This document shows, piece by piece, positions 45,033 to 52,920 of a stretch of 64,000 bases of DNA. The notes beneath the pieces are model-generated. The model made no database searches. It saw nothing but the letters and a program-made list of their open reading frames with translations, and had not been told where the DNA came from. The DNA is from DATLFA01 sp039915945 (GTDB lineage: Bacteria; Actinomycetota; Acidimicrobiia; Acidimicrobiales; WLNW01), in assembly GCA_039915945.1 (NCBI GenBank), contig JBDSMH010000048.1, positions 1-64,000 of the forward strand, given 5' to 3'. Each line of letters begins with the position of its first letter. Within the stretch, counting starts at the first letter, position 1. Made by a program: the position numbers and the translations under genes.

Positions 45033-46202
45033 ATGCGTAGTCGTATCTGTGCGTTCGCACTCACGATGCTGTTCGTCGCTGCGGCGTGCGATTCGAGCGA
45101 CAGCTCGGCGACCGCTACCTCAATCATCGAGGCGGGGCGCAACGATCCGACGACGAGCACTGCCACCACGTCGACAACCACGACGAGCACGTCGACGACG
45201 ACACTCGCCACGACGACGACCACCACCACAACCATGGCCCCTGCTCCCCCTCCGACGACGCTCGCCCCCGAGCCTCCTCCTCCGCCACCACCACCGCCCC
45301 CCAACACGATCGGATCCGGATCCACGATCGCCGGGTGCCCTGCGTTTCCGACGGACAACTACTGGCATGCAGACGTGTCGGGGCTCCCCCGTCATCCGAA
45401 CTCCGCCGCATACGTCGCGAGCATCGGTGCCACCTCCGGCCTGAAGGCAGACTTCGGCAGCGGTCTCTGGGATGGCGGACCGATCGGCATCCCGTTCACA
45501 TCGGTCAACGCCGGCCAGCCGAAGGTGACCGTCGGCTTCGAGTACGACGACGAAAGCGATCCCGGTCCGTATCCGATCCCGGCCAATCCTCCGATCGAAG
45601 GCGGCGCACAATCCGACGGCGATCGCCACATCATCGTCGTCGACAGCAGCACCTGTCGCTTGTACGAACTCTTCGCCGCCTACCCCGCGAACAACGGTGC
45701 GTGGACCGCAGGCTCGGGTGCGATCTACGACCTCCGTTCCAACGCCATGCGGCCCGCCGGGTGGACGTCGGCCGACGCCGCCGGTCTGCCCATCCTCCCC
45801 GGCCTCGTGCGCTACGACGAAGTCGCGGCGGGCGTGATCAACCATGCGATCCGCATCACCGTCCCTCGCACGCAGAAGGCATACGTGTGGCCGGCGCGCC
45901 ACCTCGCCAGTTCGCGCACCGACACCAACTTGCCCCCGATGGGGCTGTGGCTACGCCTCCGCGCCGACTTCGACGTGTCGAGTTACCCGCGCGACGCGCA
46001 GGTCATCCTGACGGCGCTGAAGAAGTACGGCGCCATCGTCGCCGACAACGGCTCGCCTTGGTACATGTCGGGCGCTCCTGACGAACGATGGAACAACGAC
46101 GTCTTGCAAACGTTACGCCGCGTGCCGGGCAACGCCTTCGAGGCGGTCGACACGACGAGCCTCATCAGCGATCCAAATTCGGGACGCTTGAGCGTAGGGT
46201 GA
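45033..46202 (+). CDS. secreted lipoprotein with Thr- and Pro-rich linker, unknown domain
   Basis: 389 residues. A lipoprotein signal peptide (FALTMLFVAAAC) is followed by a linker of about 55 residues almost all Thr/Ser then Pro (repeat at 45147-45305). A globular domain of about 290 residues follows (CPAFPTDNYWHADVSGLPRH, SGLWDGGPIGIPFTSV, DRHIIVVDSSTCRLYELFAA, VINHAIRITVPRT). I do not recognise it; the His/Asp/Trp/Tyr-rich pattern and two Cys suggest an extracellular binding or catalytic protein. The linker should span the cell wall. AGGGAG precedes ATG 45033. Confidence 0.8.
   Translation: MRSRICAFALTMLFVAAACDSSDSSATATSIIEAGRNDPTTSTATTSTTTTSTSTTTLATTTTTTTTMAPAPPPTTLAPEPPPPPPPPPPNTIGSGSTIAGCPAFPTDNYWHADVSGLPRHPNSAAYVASIGATSGLKADFGSGLWDGGPIGIPFTSVNAGQPKVTVGFEYDDESDPGPYPIPANPPIEGGAQSDGDRHIIVVDSSTCRLYELFAAYPANNGAWTAGSGAIYDLRSNAMRPAGWTSADAAGLPILPGLVRYDEVAAGVINHAIRITVPRTQKAYVWPARHLASSRTDTNLPPMGLWLRLRADFDVSSYPRDAQVILTALKKYGAIVADNGSPWYMSGAPDERWNNDVLQTLRRVPGNAFEAVDTTSLISDPNSGRLSVG
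45147..45305 (+). repeat. low-complexity Thr/Pro-codon tract
   Basis: ACG/ACC-rich stretch to about 45236, then CCT/CCA/CCC codons. It encodes the extended linker of the secreted protein and is in frame throughout; a likely slippage site. Confidence 0.8.
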
Positions 46203-46236
46203 CACCGGGGTCGAGTCGAGCGCGTACTATCAGCGA

Positions 46237-47427
46237 ATGGGCCCAGCACAAGACCGAAGCGACGTCGACATCCTCGACGGCAACTTCTATGTGAGCGATC
46301 CGTACCCCACGTACGCATGGTTGCGCGAGAACGATCCCGTCCATTGGGACTCGACCAATCAGCTGTGGTGTATCTCGGGCTACGACGACATCGTCGAGAT
46401 CGAGCGCAACAAAGACCTCTGGATCAGCTCCGGTAAGACACAGGGCGGCTACCGGCCCAACATCCCCGCCGACGACTCGCTGATCGGTCTCGACGATCCC
46501 ATACACAACAAGCGACGCAATCTCGTCTCGCGCCGGTTCACCCCACGGGCCGTCTCGGCGTGGCACGGCGAAGTGCGCGACAAGGTCGTCGCATTGATCG
46601 AACCCGTCGTCGCCTACGGCGGTGGCGACATCGTGCGCGATCTCGCCGCTCCACTGCCGGCGATGATGATCGGCAAGCTGCTCGGCTTCCCTGACGACGC
46701 GTGGCCGAAATTGCGTGACTGGTCCGAACGCACGATCGCGCTCGGCGGAGGGCCCCGCTACTTCAACGAAGACGGCATGAACGCGGCCATCGAATTCGGC
46801 ATGACATCGGTGGCGCTCTACGAAGAGAAGAAGGGCTGCCCCGTCGATGACGTCATGTCGGTCTGGACACGCGCACAGATCGACGGGCGAGCGCTCACTC
46901 CCGAAGAAGTCGGGTCGGACTGCCTACTGATCCTTGACGGCGGGGCCGAGACCACGCGAACCGTGATCGCGCGCACGTTGATCGACCTCGACCACCGGCC
47001 CGCCCAATGGCAGACGTTGCAGTCGGCCGGCGACTTCACCACCGCGACCGAGGAATTCATCCGGTTCGTGACGCCGATCCACAACATGTGCCGCACCGCG
47101 GCCCGCAATACCGAACTACACGGCAAGTCGATCCGCGCCGGCCAACAAGTGGTGCTGATGTACTCGTCGGCCAACCGCGACCCCGCGCATTTCGACGATC
47201 CCGAGAACCTCGACGTGACGCGTCATCCCAACAACCACCTGTCGTTCGGCTTCGGCACTCATTTCTGTCTCGGCGCGGCCTTGGCCCGGTTGGAGATCCG
47301 CACGTTCTTCGAAGAGTGGGTCAAGCGTGTCGCGTCGTTCCGCGTCGTACCCGACAGCATCGTCGAGATGCCCAACGCGTTCGTCTTCGGCGTGCGCTCG
47401 GCCACTATCGAAGTCCAGCCCCGCTAG
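46237..47427 (+). CDS. cytochrome P450
   Basis: 396 residues, soluble class I P450. Heme loop FGFGTHFCLGAALARLEI with Cys344, I-helix LDGGAETTRTVIA, and ExxR in TEEFIRFVTP. The shape LDGNFYVSDPYPTYAWLREN at the N-terminus and the small size resemble the CYP families acting on sterols and fatty acids. No redox partner nearby. Start ATG 46237 with TACTAT (46225-46230) six bases upstream. Confidence 0.93.
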   Translation: MGPAQDRSDVDILDGNFYVSDPYPTYAWLRENDPVHWDSTNQLWCISGYDDIVEIERNKDLWISSGKTQGGYRPNIPADDSLIGLDDPIHNKRRNLVSRRFTPRAVSAWHGEVRDKVVALIEPVVAYGGGDIVRDLAAPLPAMMIGKLLGFPDDAWPKLRDWSERTIALGGGPRYFNEDGMNAAIEFGMTSVALYEEKKGCPVDDVMSVWTRAQIDGRALTPEEVGSDCLLILDGGAETTRTVIARTLIDLDHRPAQWQTLQSAGDFTTATEEFIRFVTPIHNMCRTAARNTELHGKSIRAGQQVVLMYSSANRDPAHFDDPENLDVTRHPNNHLSFGFGTHFCLGAALARLEIRTFFEEWVKRVASFRVVPDSIVEMPNAFVFGVRSATIEVQPR

Positions 47428-47439
47428 CGACCCCGCTTT

Positions 47440-48048
47440 TCAGGCGAGGACGCCGCGCAGGACGCTCACGCCGGAGTGGGTGGGCACGCCATCGACGGGC
47501 TCGATCGACACGTCGACGATGGGGAAGACGTCGGTCCCCACGCCCGGGGGAATGATGTACCGGCCACTGCCGCGCACCGGGCCCATCGACACCATGCCTT
47601 TGACCTGTAGGTCGATGAGCCACAACTCGAAGAACTCGCCATCGACAGTGGGTAGATCGCTCACGTCGAGATCGATGGCGCGCGAGCCGTCATCGAGCAC
47701 GACCAACTTCGCCCGACCCTTGCTCGATGCCCCTGCGGGATCGAGACCGGTGTTCGACAGCGCGACCTCGTCGACGGTGCGCACGTCATCGCCGGCGCGC
47801 GCAATGGCGAACGCCACCAGCGCGCACGCGGCCGCGCCGACCAACGCCACCCCGGTGACGACGCGTCGTCGCGGACGACGAGCGGCGATGTCGACCACCG
47901 TCGCCGATTGATCATCCGTGCGGACTTCGTCGGCGATCTTGGCCCACAGGTCGGCCGGCGGCGCGAACTGCCGACGATCCTCGGGCGTGAGCACGCGTCC
48001 CAGCTGCATGAGATCGTCGTAGCCCTCGTAGTCGGGGGTATCAGCCAT
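47440..48048 (-). CDS. RskA-like anti-sigma factor
   Basis: 202 residues. N-terminal zinc-less anti-sigma domain (PDYEGYDDLMQLGRVLTPED), one membrane helix (VVTGVALVGAAACALVAFAIA) near residue 65-85, and an extracytoplasmic RskA C-terminal domain with VDGEFFELWLIDLQVKGMVSM and VDVSIEPVDGVPTHSGVS. RskA proteins hold SigK-type ECF factors at the membrane until the signal triggers proteolysis. It overlaps the sigma gene by eight bases, confirming cotranscription. Confidence 0.9.
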   Translation of the reverse strand: MADTPDYEGYDDLMQLGRVLTPEDRRQFAPPADLWAKIADEVRTDDQSATVVDIAARRPRRRVVTGVALVGAAACALVAFAIARAGDDVRTVDEVALSNTGLDPAGASSKGRAKLVVLDDGSRAIDLDVSDLPTVDGEFFELWLIDLQVKGMVSMGPVRGSGRYIIPPGVGTDVFPIVDVSIEPVDGVPTHSGVSVLRGVLA

Positions 48049-48646
48049 GGTCGCGCTCCATGTGACGTCGCAAGCGAGCCAGTCCGCGACGGATGTCGCT
48101 CTTCACAGTACCGAGCGGCAACTCGCAGCGCTCTGCGATCTCCGCATGCGTCAGATGTTCGAAGAAGGCGAGCTCGATGAGCCGCTTGGATGGCGCCGGC
48201 AACCGTTCGAGAGCATCGGCCAGGAGCACCCGGTCGAGCATGTCCTCGACACCGGATGGTCCGGCCGCTGCCGCGTCGATCTCGCGGACGACCATCTGAC
48301 GCTGCCGCGCTCGCAGCGAGTCGACGATGCGATGCTTTGTGATGCCGGCCAACCAGCCGCCGAGGCTGCCGCGGCGTACGTCGAACTGCTCACGCGCACG
48401 CCAAGCCGAGACGAACACTTCTTGAGTGGCGTCGGCCGCGAGATCGGGGCCGAGGGCACGCCGGCACATCGTGTACACCATCGACCCGTATGCCTCGTAG
48501 GCCCGCTCGAGCGCGCCGACGCCGCACTCAGCGAAGGCGGCGTCGACCTCGTCGACTTCTCGCAACGGTGTGATATCGGCAGAAGACATGCGCCAGCTCT
48601 GGTGGTCGACCTCGATTGATTCACCCAACCTAGTCTCGGTCACCAT
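48041..48646 (-). CDS. SigK-like ECF RNA polymerase sigma factor
   Basis: 201 residues: region 2 (ALERAYEAYGSMVYTMCRRA, ATQEVFVSAWRAREQFDVRR) and region 4 (RLIELAFFEHLTHAEIAERC, PLGTVKSDIRRGLARLRRHM). Region 3 is absent as in all ECF factors. The downstream RskA-type anti-sigma factor puts it in the SigK/SigL/SigM-like group. The start is uncertain: ATG 48646 is 34 bases after the fasciclin gene stop; ATG 48589 trims the N-terminus to a more usual length. Probably cotranscribed from the fasciclin gene promoter. Confidence 0.9.
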   Translation of the reverse strand: MVTETRLGESIEVDHQSWRMSSADITPLREVDEVDAAFAECGVGALERAYEAYGSMVYTMCRRALGPDLAADATQEVFVSAWRAREQFDVRRGSLGGWLAGITKHRIVDSLRARQRQMVVREIDAAAAGPSGVEDMLDRVLLADALERLPAPSKRLIELAFFEHLTHAEIAERCELPLGTVKSDIRRGLARLRRHMERDHG

Positions 48647-48680
48647 GAGCTGTATCCGCGCTGCATCCTCAACCGACCGG

Positions 48681-49268
48681 TCACATCGCCGGCTGGAGGA
48701 GAACCTTGTCGATCACGTGGATGATGCCATTCGAGGCTGCGATATCGGCCTGCACGACCTTCGTGTCACCATTCAGGTACACGTCACTGCCCTTGAGCGC
48801 GATCGCCACAGAGGCTCCGTTGACCGACTTGGCGGACTTACCGTCGAGCTTCACGACCTCGGCCGCCGGCACCTTGCCCGCCACGACGTGATACGTCAGG
48901 ATCGACGAAAGCTTGGCCTTGTCGGCGAAGAGCTGATCCTTCGTGATGTTCAACGACTTCAACGCCGCCGCGAACGCATCATCGGTCGGAGCGAACACGG
49001 TGAAGGGCCCCGTGCCCTTGAGCGTGGTCACCAGATCGGCCTTGGTCAATGCCTCGGCCAACACGGTGAACTTGCCGGCGCCCACCGCGGTGTCGACGAT
49101 GTCCTTCGTGGCCGCCGACGTTGCGGCGGTCGTGGTGACCGCGGGTGTCGTGACTGCGGGTGTGGTTGCCGCCGGAGCGCTATTGCTGCCGCCGTCATCG
49201 CCGCACGCGACGGCCGTGAGGCCGATCGCTATCGTGAGCGCGAAGACCTTGAATTTCGTGCTTTGCAC
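48681..49268 (-). CDS. fasciclin-domain lipoprotein (MPT83/MPT70-like)
   Basis: 195 residues. Lipoprotein signal (VFALTIAIGLTAVACGD), a Thr/Ala/Val repeat linker (TTPAVTTPAVTTTAATSAAT) and one FAS1 domain (FTVLAEALTKADLVTTLKGT, FTVFAPTDDAFAAALKSL, SSILTYHVVAGKVPAAEVV, NGIIHVIDKVLLQ). FAS1 domains mediate adhesion at the cell surface. In mycobacteria SigK controls the FAS1 proteins MPT70 and MPT83; here the FAS1 gene lies directly before the sigma factor. GTG start with GGGAG upstream. Confidence 0.93.
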   Translation of the reverse strand: MQSTKFKVFALTIAIGLTAVACGDDGGSNSAPAATTPAVTTPAVTTTAATSAATKDIVDTAVGAGKFTVLAEALTKADLVTTLKGTGPFTVFAPTDDAFAAALKSLNITKDQLFADKAKLSSILTYHVVAGKVPAAEVVKLDGKSAKSVNGASVAIALKGSDVYLNGDTKVVQADIAASNGIIHVIDKVLLQPAM

Positions 49269-49299
49269 GTTTGAACTCCCATGGTGAAGATTTCCCTGC

Positions 49300-49326
49300 A
49301 GTACGCCGAATAGGCGATCATGGATG
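49300..49326 (-). promoter_or_regulatory. candidate ECF-type promoter of the fasciclin-sigma-anti-sigma operon
   Basis: On the minus strand CATCC (49322-49326), 16 bases, then CGTACT (49300-49305), about 30 bases before the fasciclin GTG. A C-rich -35 and CG-starting -10 are typical of ECF promoters, and they are unlike the TANNNT hexamers elsewhere here. If correct, the sigma factor activates its own operon. Confidence 0.4.
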
Positions 49327-49358
49327 CAAGAAAATGCCGGGAGCTCGAACGAGCGACG

Positions 49359-49958
49359 CTAGGACTCGACCGCGTTGACGTCCTGCGGGGTGTCGTTCAC
49401 GGCATCGACATCGATGGTGTGGTCGATCGGCAGTTGCCCCAAGGCGCTGCGGATGCGATCGACCGTGAGATCGTCGAGGTTCGCGTAGACCAGTTGCGCA
49501 CCGGAAAAACGACCGGCCTCTGTCACGAGCGCGTTGTGATCGAGATTGGCCACCAACAGTGCGACCGTCGTGCGCCCTGGCTCGACGGCTTGACGGAACC
49601 AACTCACCCATTCGTCGGGGATGCCGAGATCGACGACCTTCGCCGCGACCGCACCCGCACCGGCGCCGACTGCCGCGCCGGCCAACCACCCGACCGGTCC
49701 ACCCACGAGCAACCCGATCAATCCCGTCCACAAGGCGCCGGACACCGCAGACCGTGTCGGTTGCGGATCGATGGTCTCGCGCACAGTGGTCTGACCGTCG
49801 ACCGACTTCGTCACGACGACCGCGTCCTTGAGGATCAGATGCCCCTGCGACCCCAGGCGCGTCGCCGCGGTCAGGAACTCTTGTGCACGAAAGTTGTCGT
49901 CGAAAGAAATGCCGACCAGCGTCTCGGGCCCGTCGTCTTCTTTGTTATTTCCTGCCAT
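49359..49958 (-). CDS. DUF1269-like protein with glycine-zipper segment
   Basis: 199 residues. A ferredoxin-like first part (PETLVGISFDDNFRAQEFLT, GHLILKDAVVVTKSVDGQTT) is interrupted by a Gly-rich hydrophobic hairpin (GLIGLLVGGPVGWLAGAAVG), then SWFRQAVEPGRTTVALLVAN and a C-terminal strand/helix. This is the DUF1269 layout; function unknown, possibly membrane-stress related. ATG 49958 has CAGGAGAG upstream. Lies after the SDR gene on the same strand, 20 bases away. Confidence 0.8.
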   Translation of the reverse strand: MAGNNKEDDGPETLVGISFDDNFRAQEFLTAATRLGSQGHLILKDAVVVTKSVDGQTTVRETIDPQPTRSAVSGALWTGLIGLLVGGPVGWLAGAAVGAGAGAVAAKVVDLGIPDEWVSWFRQAVEPGRTTVALLVANLDHNALVTEAGRFSGAQLVYANLDDLTVDRIRSALGQLPIDHTIDVDAVNDTPQDVNAVES

Positions 49959-49978
49959 GCGACTCTCCTGTGGGGCTA

Positions 49979-50791
49979 TCAGCCGATTTGGCCGCGGTGC
50001 GGTCGGGCATTTGTCAGACCCAGACCACCGTCGACGACGATCACTTGTCCGGTTGTGAACGCGGCAAGGTTTGACGCGAGTGACAGCACGATACCGGCGA
50101 TGTCCTTCGGTTGGCCGGCGCGCGCCAGGGGGATGGCCCGCAGCGACGCCTCCTTGCGTTCGGGGGACATCTCGGCTTCGAGGGCGGGGGTCACGACGAA
50201 CGACGGCGCCACGACGTTGACCCGTATGCCTTTCGGCGCGAGCTCCAGAGCCATCGACTTGGACAGCTGGATGAGCCCGGCTTTCGCCGCACCGTAGGGC
50301 GTCATGAACGGCGACGCGTTGGTTCCCTGGAACGACGAGATGTTGACGATCGCCCCACCGCTGTCTCGTTCGGTCATGCGGCGCGCCGCCATCTGGCAAC
50401 CGAAGAGGACGGACGTCAGGTTGAGCTCGAAGACGCGATCCCACGCCTCGCGTTCGAGATCGACCAGGCTCGCCTTTGCGCCGGGGAACACTCCCCCTGC
50501 GTTGTTGATCCACACGTCGATCGGGCCCAGATCGGATTCGACCCGGTCGGCCGCGCGCTCGATGGCGTCACGGTCACGTACATCGCATTGGGCAGCGACG
50601 GCACTAGGCAGCGACGCCGCGACCAACTGCGCGGAGTCTCCGTCGAGATCGACCACGCCGACTTTCGCGCCGACTGCGGCAAAGTGCTCGGCGACGGCGC
50701 GACCGATGCCTCGGCCGGCGCCCGTGACGAACACGGTCTTGCCGCGCAGCCCCAAGAGATCTGCGGCATCGGGAAGTTGTTCTGAACTCAT
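49979..50791 (-). CDS. SDR-family oxidoreductase
   Basis: 270 residues: TGAGRGIG, VVDLDGD (NAD-type Asp), NNAG, Ser in NISSFQG, YGAAK, and a C-terminal TTGQVIVVDGGLGLTN. A typical FabG-like dehydrogenase, substrate unknown. AGGAG lies eight bases before ATG 50791. The divergent two-domain barrel protein starts 26 bases away. Confidence 0.9.
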   Translation of the reverse strand: MSSEQLPDAADLLGLRGKTVFVTGAGRGIGRAVAEHFAAVGAKVGVVDLDGDSAQLVAASLPSAVAAQCDVRDRDAIERAADRVESDLGPIDVWINNAGGVFPGAKASLVDLEREAWDRVFELNLTSVLFGCQMAARRMTERDSGGAIVNISSFQGTNASPFMTPYGAAKAGLIQLSKSMALELAPKGIRVNVVAPSFVVTPALEAEMSPERKEASLRAIPLARAGQPKDIAGIVLSLASNLAAFTTGQVIVVDGGLGLTNARPHRGQIG

Positions 50792-50817
50792 GACAGCTCC
50801 TGTGATAGGTCTTGTGC

Positions 50818-51507
50818 ATGACGCAAGCAGCCGTTACCGAAGCCGTTGGGTCCGCGATCTCGCAGTTGCGTTGGCAGGTCGAGCCGTCCGAAGTCGACGG
50901 GTTCAATCATTGGTACGACGAAGAGCATCTGGCCGACCTACTTGCGCAGCCGGGCGTATTGAGCGGGCGCCGATTCGTCCGGGCGCAGACCGCCTTCTCG
51001 GCACCGAGCAATTTCAACTACATCACCATCTACCATCTCGACGACACGAGCGCGCTCGAGACGCCGTCGTACCGCGCGATGGCAACGGCGCCGAGCGAAC
51101 TGACCAAGCAGGTCGCCATGTCGTTGCCCATGCGTCGCGATGTCGCAACGCAGATCTACCCCACCAACCGTGTCGCCACTCAACCGGTGGGCAATGCGAT
51201 CATGCACGTGTTCACCCACGCCGACGGGTCGATCATCGACGACTTCCATCGTTGGTACGAAGAGGAGCACATTCCGGCCCTCGTCGCGTGCGACGGTGTG
51301 TTCGGCGCTCGCCGATTCGCGTGTACGACACCCGAAGCCGACGGCTACGAGTTCATCGCCATCTACCAACTCGCCGATGTGTCGGTCGTCGAGAGCGGCG
51401 CGCTGGCCGAGGCCGGCAAGCCGACACCATGGCGTGATCGGTTGGGCGACAAGATGCGCGCCCACTTCCAGGTGTACCAATCGCTCCACGGACCTATCGC
51501 AGGCTGA
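50818..51507 (+). CDS. tandem dimeric alpha/beta-barrel (EthD-like) protein
   Basis: 229 residues made of two related halves of about 105 residues. Each holds a W-Y-x-E-E-H motif: FNHWYDEEHLADLLAQPGVL then FHRWYEEEHIPALVACDGVF, and each follows with GRRF/ARRF and a YITIYHLDD or FIAIYQLAD strand. This is a fused dimer of ferredoxin-like (ABM/EthD) units. Such proteins are small monooxygenases, decarboxylases or accessory factors to P450s; a P450 lies convergent. TAGGTC (50806-50811) is six bases before ATG 50818. It overlaps the P450 3' end by 14 bases. Confidence 0.75.
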   Translation: MTQAAVTEAVGSAISQLRWQVEPSEVDGFNHWYDEEHLADLLAQPGVLSGRRFVRAQTAFSAPSNFNYITIYHLDDTSALETPSYRAMATAPSELTKQVAMSLPMRRDVATQIYPTNRVATQPVGNAIMHVFTHADGSIIDDFHRWYEEEHIPALVACDGVFGARRFACTTPEADGYEFIAIYQLADVSVVESGALAEAGKPTPWRDRLGDKMRAHFQVYQSLHGPIAG

Positions 51508-52777
51508 GGGTCTGGTGCTTGACGATGCCGAGGTGCAGATGACCGGCACGCTGCGGCTCGCCCACCAACTGCAGTCGCGGCAATACGGGTAGCAGCGCCC
51601 GCAACGCGGCGCGCAGCTCCCAGCGAGCGAGGTTGGCGCCGAGGCAGAAATGCGCGCCGTGCCCGAAGGCCTGGTGATAGTTGGGCGAGCGCGTGATGTC
51701 GAAGCGATAGGGATCGTCGAAGGCACTCTCGTCGCGGTTGGCCGACGGGTAGAAGATGCCGACAGTGTCGCCAGTGCGAATACGCTTACCACCGAGCACG
51801 ACATCGTCGGTGGCCGTGCGCGCGAACTGAATGACCGGTGATACCCACCGCAAAATCTCTTCGGTTGCGGTGTCGATCAGATCGGGGCGCGCGCACAGCA
51901 GTTCGAGTTGGTGCGGATGCTGTAGCAGCGCAACGACGCCACCGGCAATGGCGTTGCGCGTCGTCTCGTTACCCGCACCGATCAACAACACCAGGTAGCC
52001 GTGCAGTTGTTGTGCGGTCAGCGGCTGGCCCTCTACCTCGCCCGTCGCCACCCGCGCGGTGAGCGAACCGTCTTGCCGTTCTTTGGCCCGCTGTGCGGTC
52101 GTCGCGCAGTACTCGTAGAACTCCATCGACAAGCGGAACCGCAGTTCGTCGACCGCCTCGTCGTCGTGCGCCAATCGCATCACCTCGGTGTCGCTCTCGA
52201 AGAACGCACCGGTCCACGTGTGGATACGCGACCAATCGTCGACCGGCAGACCCATGATGTCGCAGATCGTCGCCAAGGGAAGCTTGACCGCGAAGTCTTC
52301 GACGAGATCGGCCTCACCGTTCTTTTCGAGAAGGTCGACGAACTCGTCGATGAATCGCGCCGAGTACGCCGCCAGATGTCCCTCGAGTGCGCGCATCGCT
52401 CGTGGAGTGAACGAGCGGGCCGCGAGGTTGCGAAACTCGGTGTGACGCGGCTTGTCCATGTACACGAGGTCGGGCACTTCGTCGGGGTCCCAACCACGCA
52501 ACTCGGCGCGGCGCAGGGACCGCGCCTTCGCCTCGCGATCCTCGCTCGCCGAGGCGAGGCGCAAGCGCGACCCGCCGTTGACGAAGAGACGATCGTTGGA
52601 ACCGACGAAGTGCACGTCGTCGTACCGCGTAACGGCCCAGAACGGCTCTATGTCTTCTCGCTCGTACCAATACACGGGAGCGTCGCGGCGCAGCAGATCC
52701 CAGGCCTCCCACGGGTAGCCCTGCTCTTGCAGACGCGAGGTCGAGTGGATATCGATGTTCTCGAGCGTGATCCCCAT
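51494..52777 (-). CDS. cytochrome P450
   Basis: 427 residues. Heme loop FGHGAHFCLGANLARWE with Cys378, I-helix LIGAGNETTRNAIAG, and ExxR in TEEILRWVSPVIQFAR. Motif usage resembles CYP families of actinobacteria acting on steroids or terpenes. Start ATG 52777 has TAGTCT (minus strand, 52784-52789) six bases upstream. The 3' end overlaps the convergent EthD-like gene. Confidence 0.93.
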   Translation of the reverse strand: MGITLENIDIHSTSRLQEQGYPWEAWDLLRRDAPVYWYEREDIEPFWAVTRYDDVHFVGSNDRLFVNGGSRLRLASASEDREAKARSLRRAELRGWDPDEVPDLVYMDKPRHTEFRNLAARSFTPRAMRALEGHLAAYSARFIDEFVDLLEKNGEADLVEDFAVKLPLATICDIMGLPVDDWSRIHTWTGAFFESDTEVMRLAHDDEAVDELRFRLSMEFYEYCATTAQRAKERQDGSLTARVATGEVEGQPLTAQQLHGYLVLLIGAGNETTRNAIAGGVVALLQHPHQLELLCARPDLIDTATEEILRWVSPVIQFARTATDDVVLGGKRIRTGDTVGIFYPSANRDESAFDDPYRFDITRSPNYHQAFGHGAHFCLGANLARWELRAALRALLPVLPRLQLVGEPQRAGHLHLGIVKHQTLSLR

Positions 52778-52920
52778 GCGCGGAGACTAGCCCCGCAAGC
52801 GCCTGCCCCGAGCGGCCGTCAGCCCTCGAAGGGGGTGTCGCCCATGCCGGTCAGCGTTGCCCGGCCCATGAAGATCACCGCAACCAACCATCGACCGGCT
52901 TCGATGCGAACTGAAGGCGA
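52778..52920. other. intergenic with an in-frame continuation after the hydroxyacid dehydrogenase stop
   Basis: Between two minus-strand genes. After the TAA of the hydroxyacid dehydrogenase the same frame continues for 33 codons (SPSVRIEAGRWLVAVIFMGR and on) to a TGA at 52819-52821. It also contains the -10 of the P450 gene. Otherwise nothing recognised. Confidence 0.4.

Noticed and set aside
45147..45305. Possible CRISPR or VNTR array
   Set aside because: No spacer-repeat pattern; it is an in-frame Thr/Pro codon run encoding a linker.
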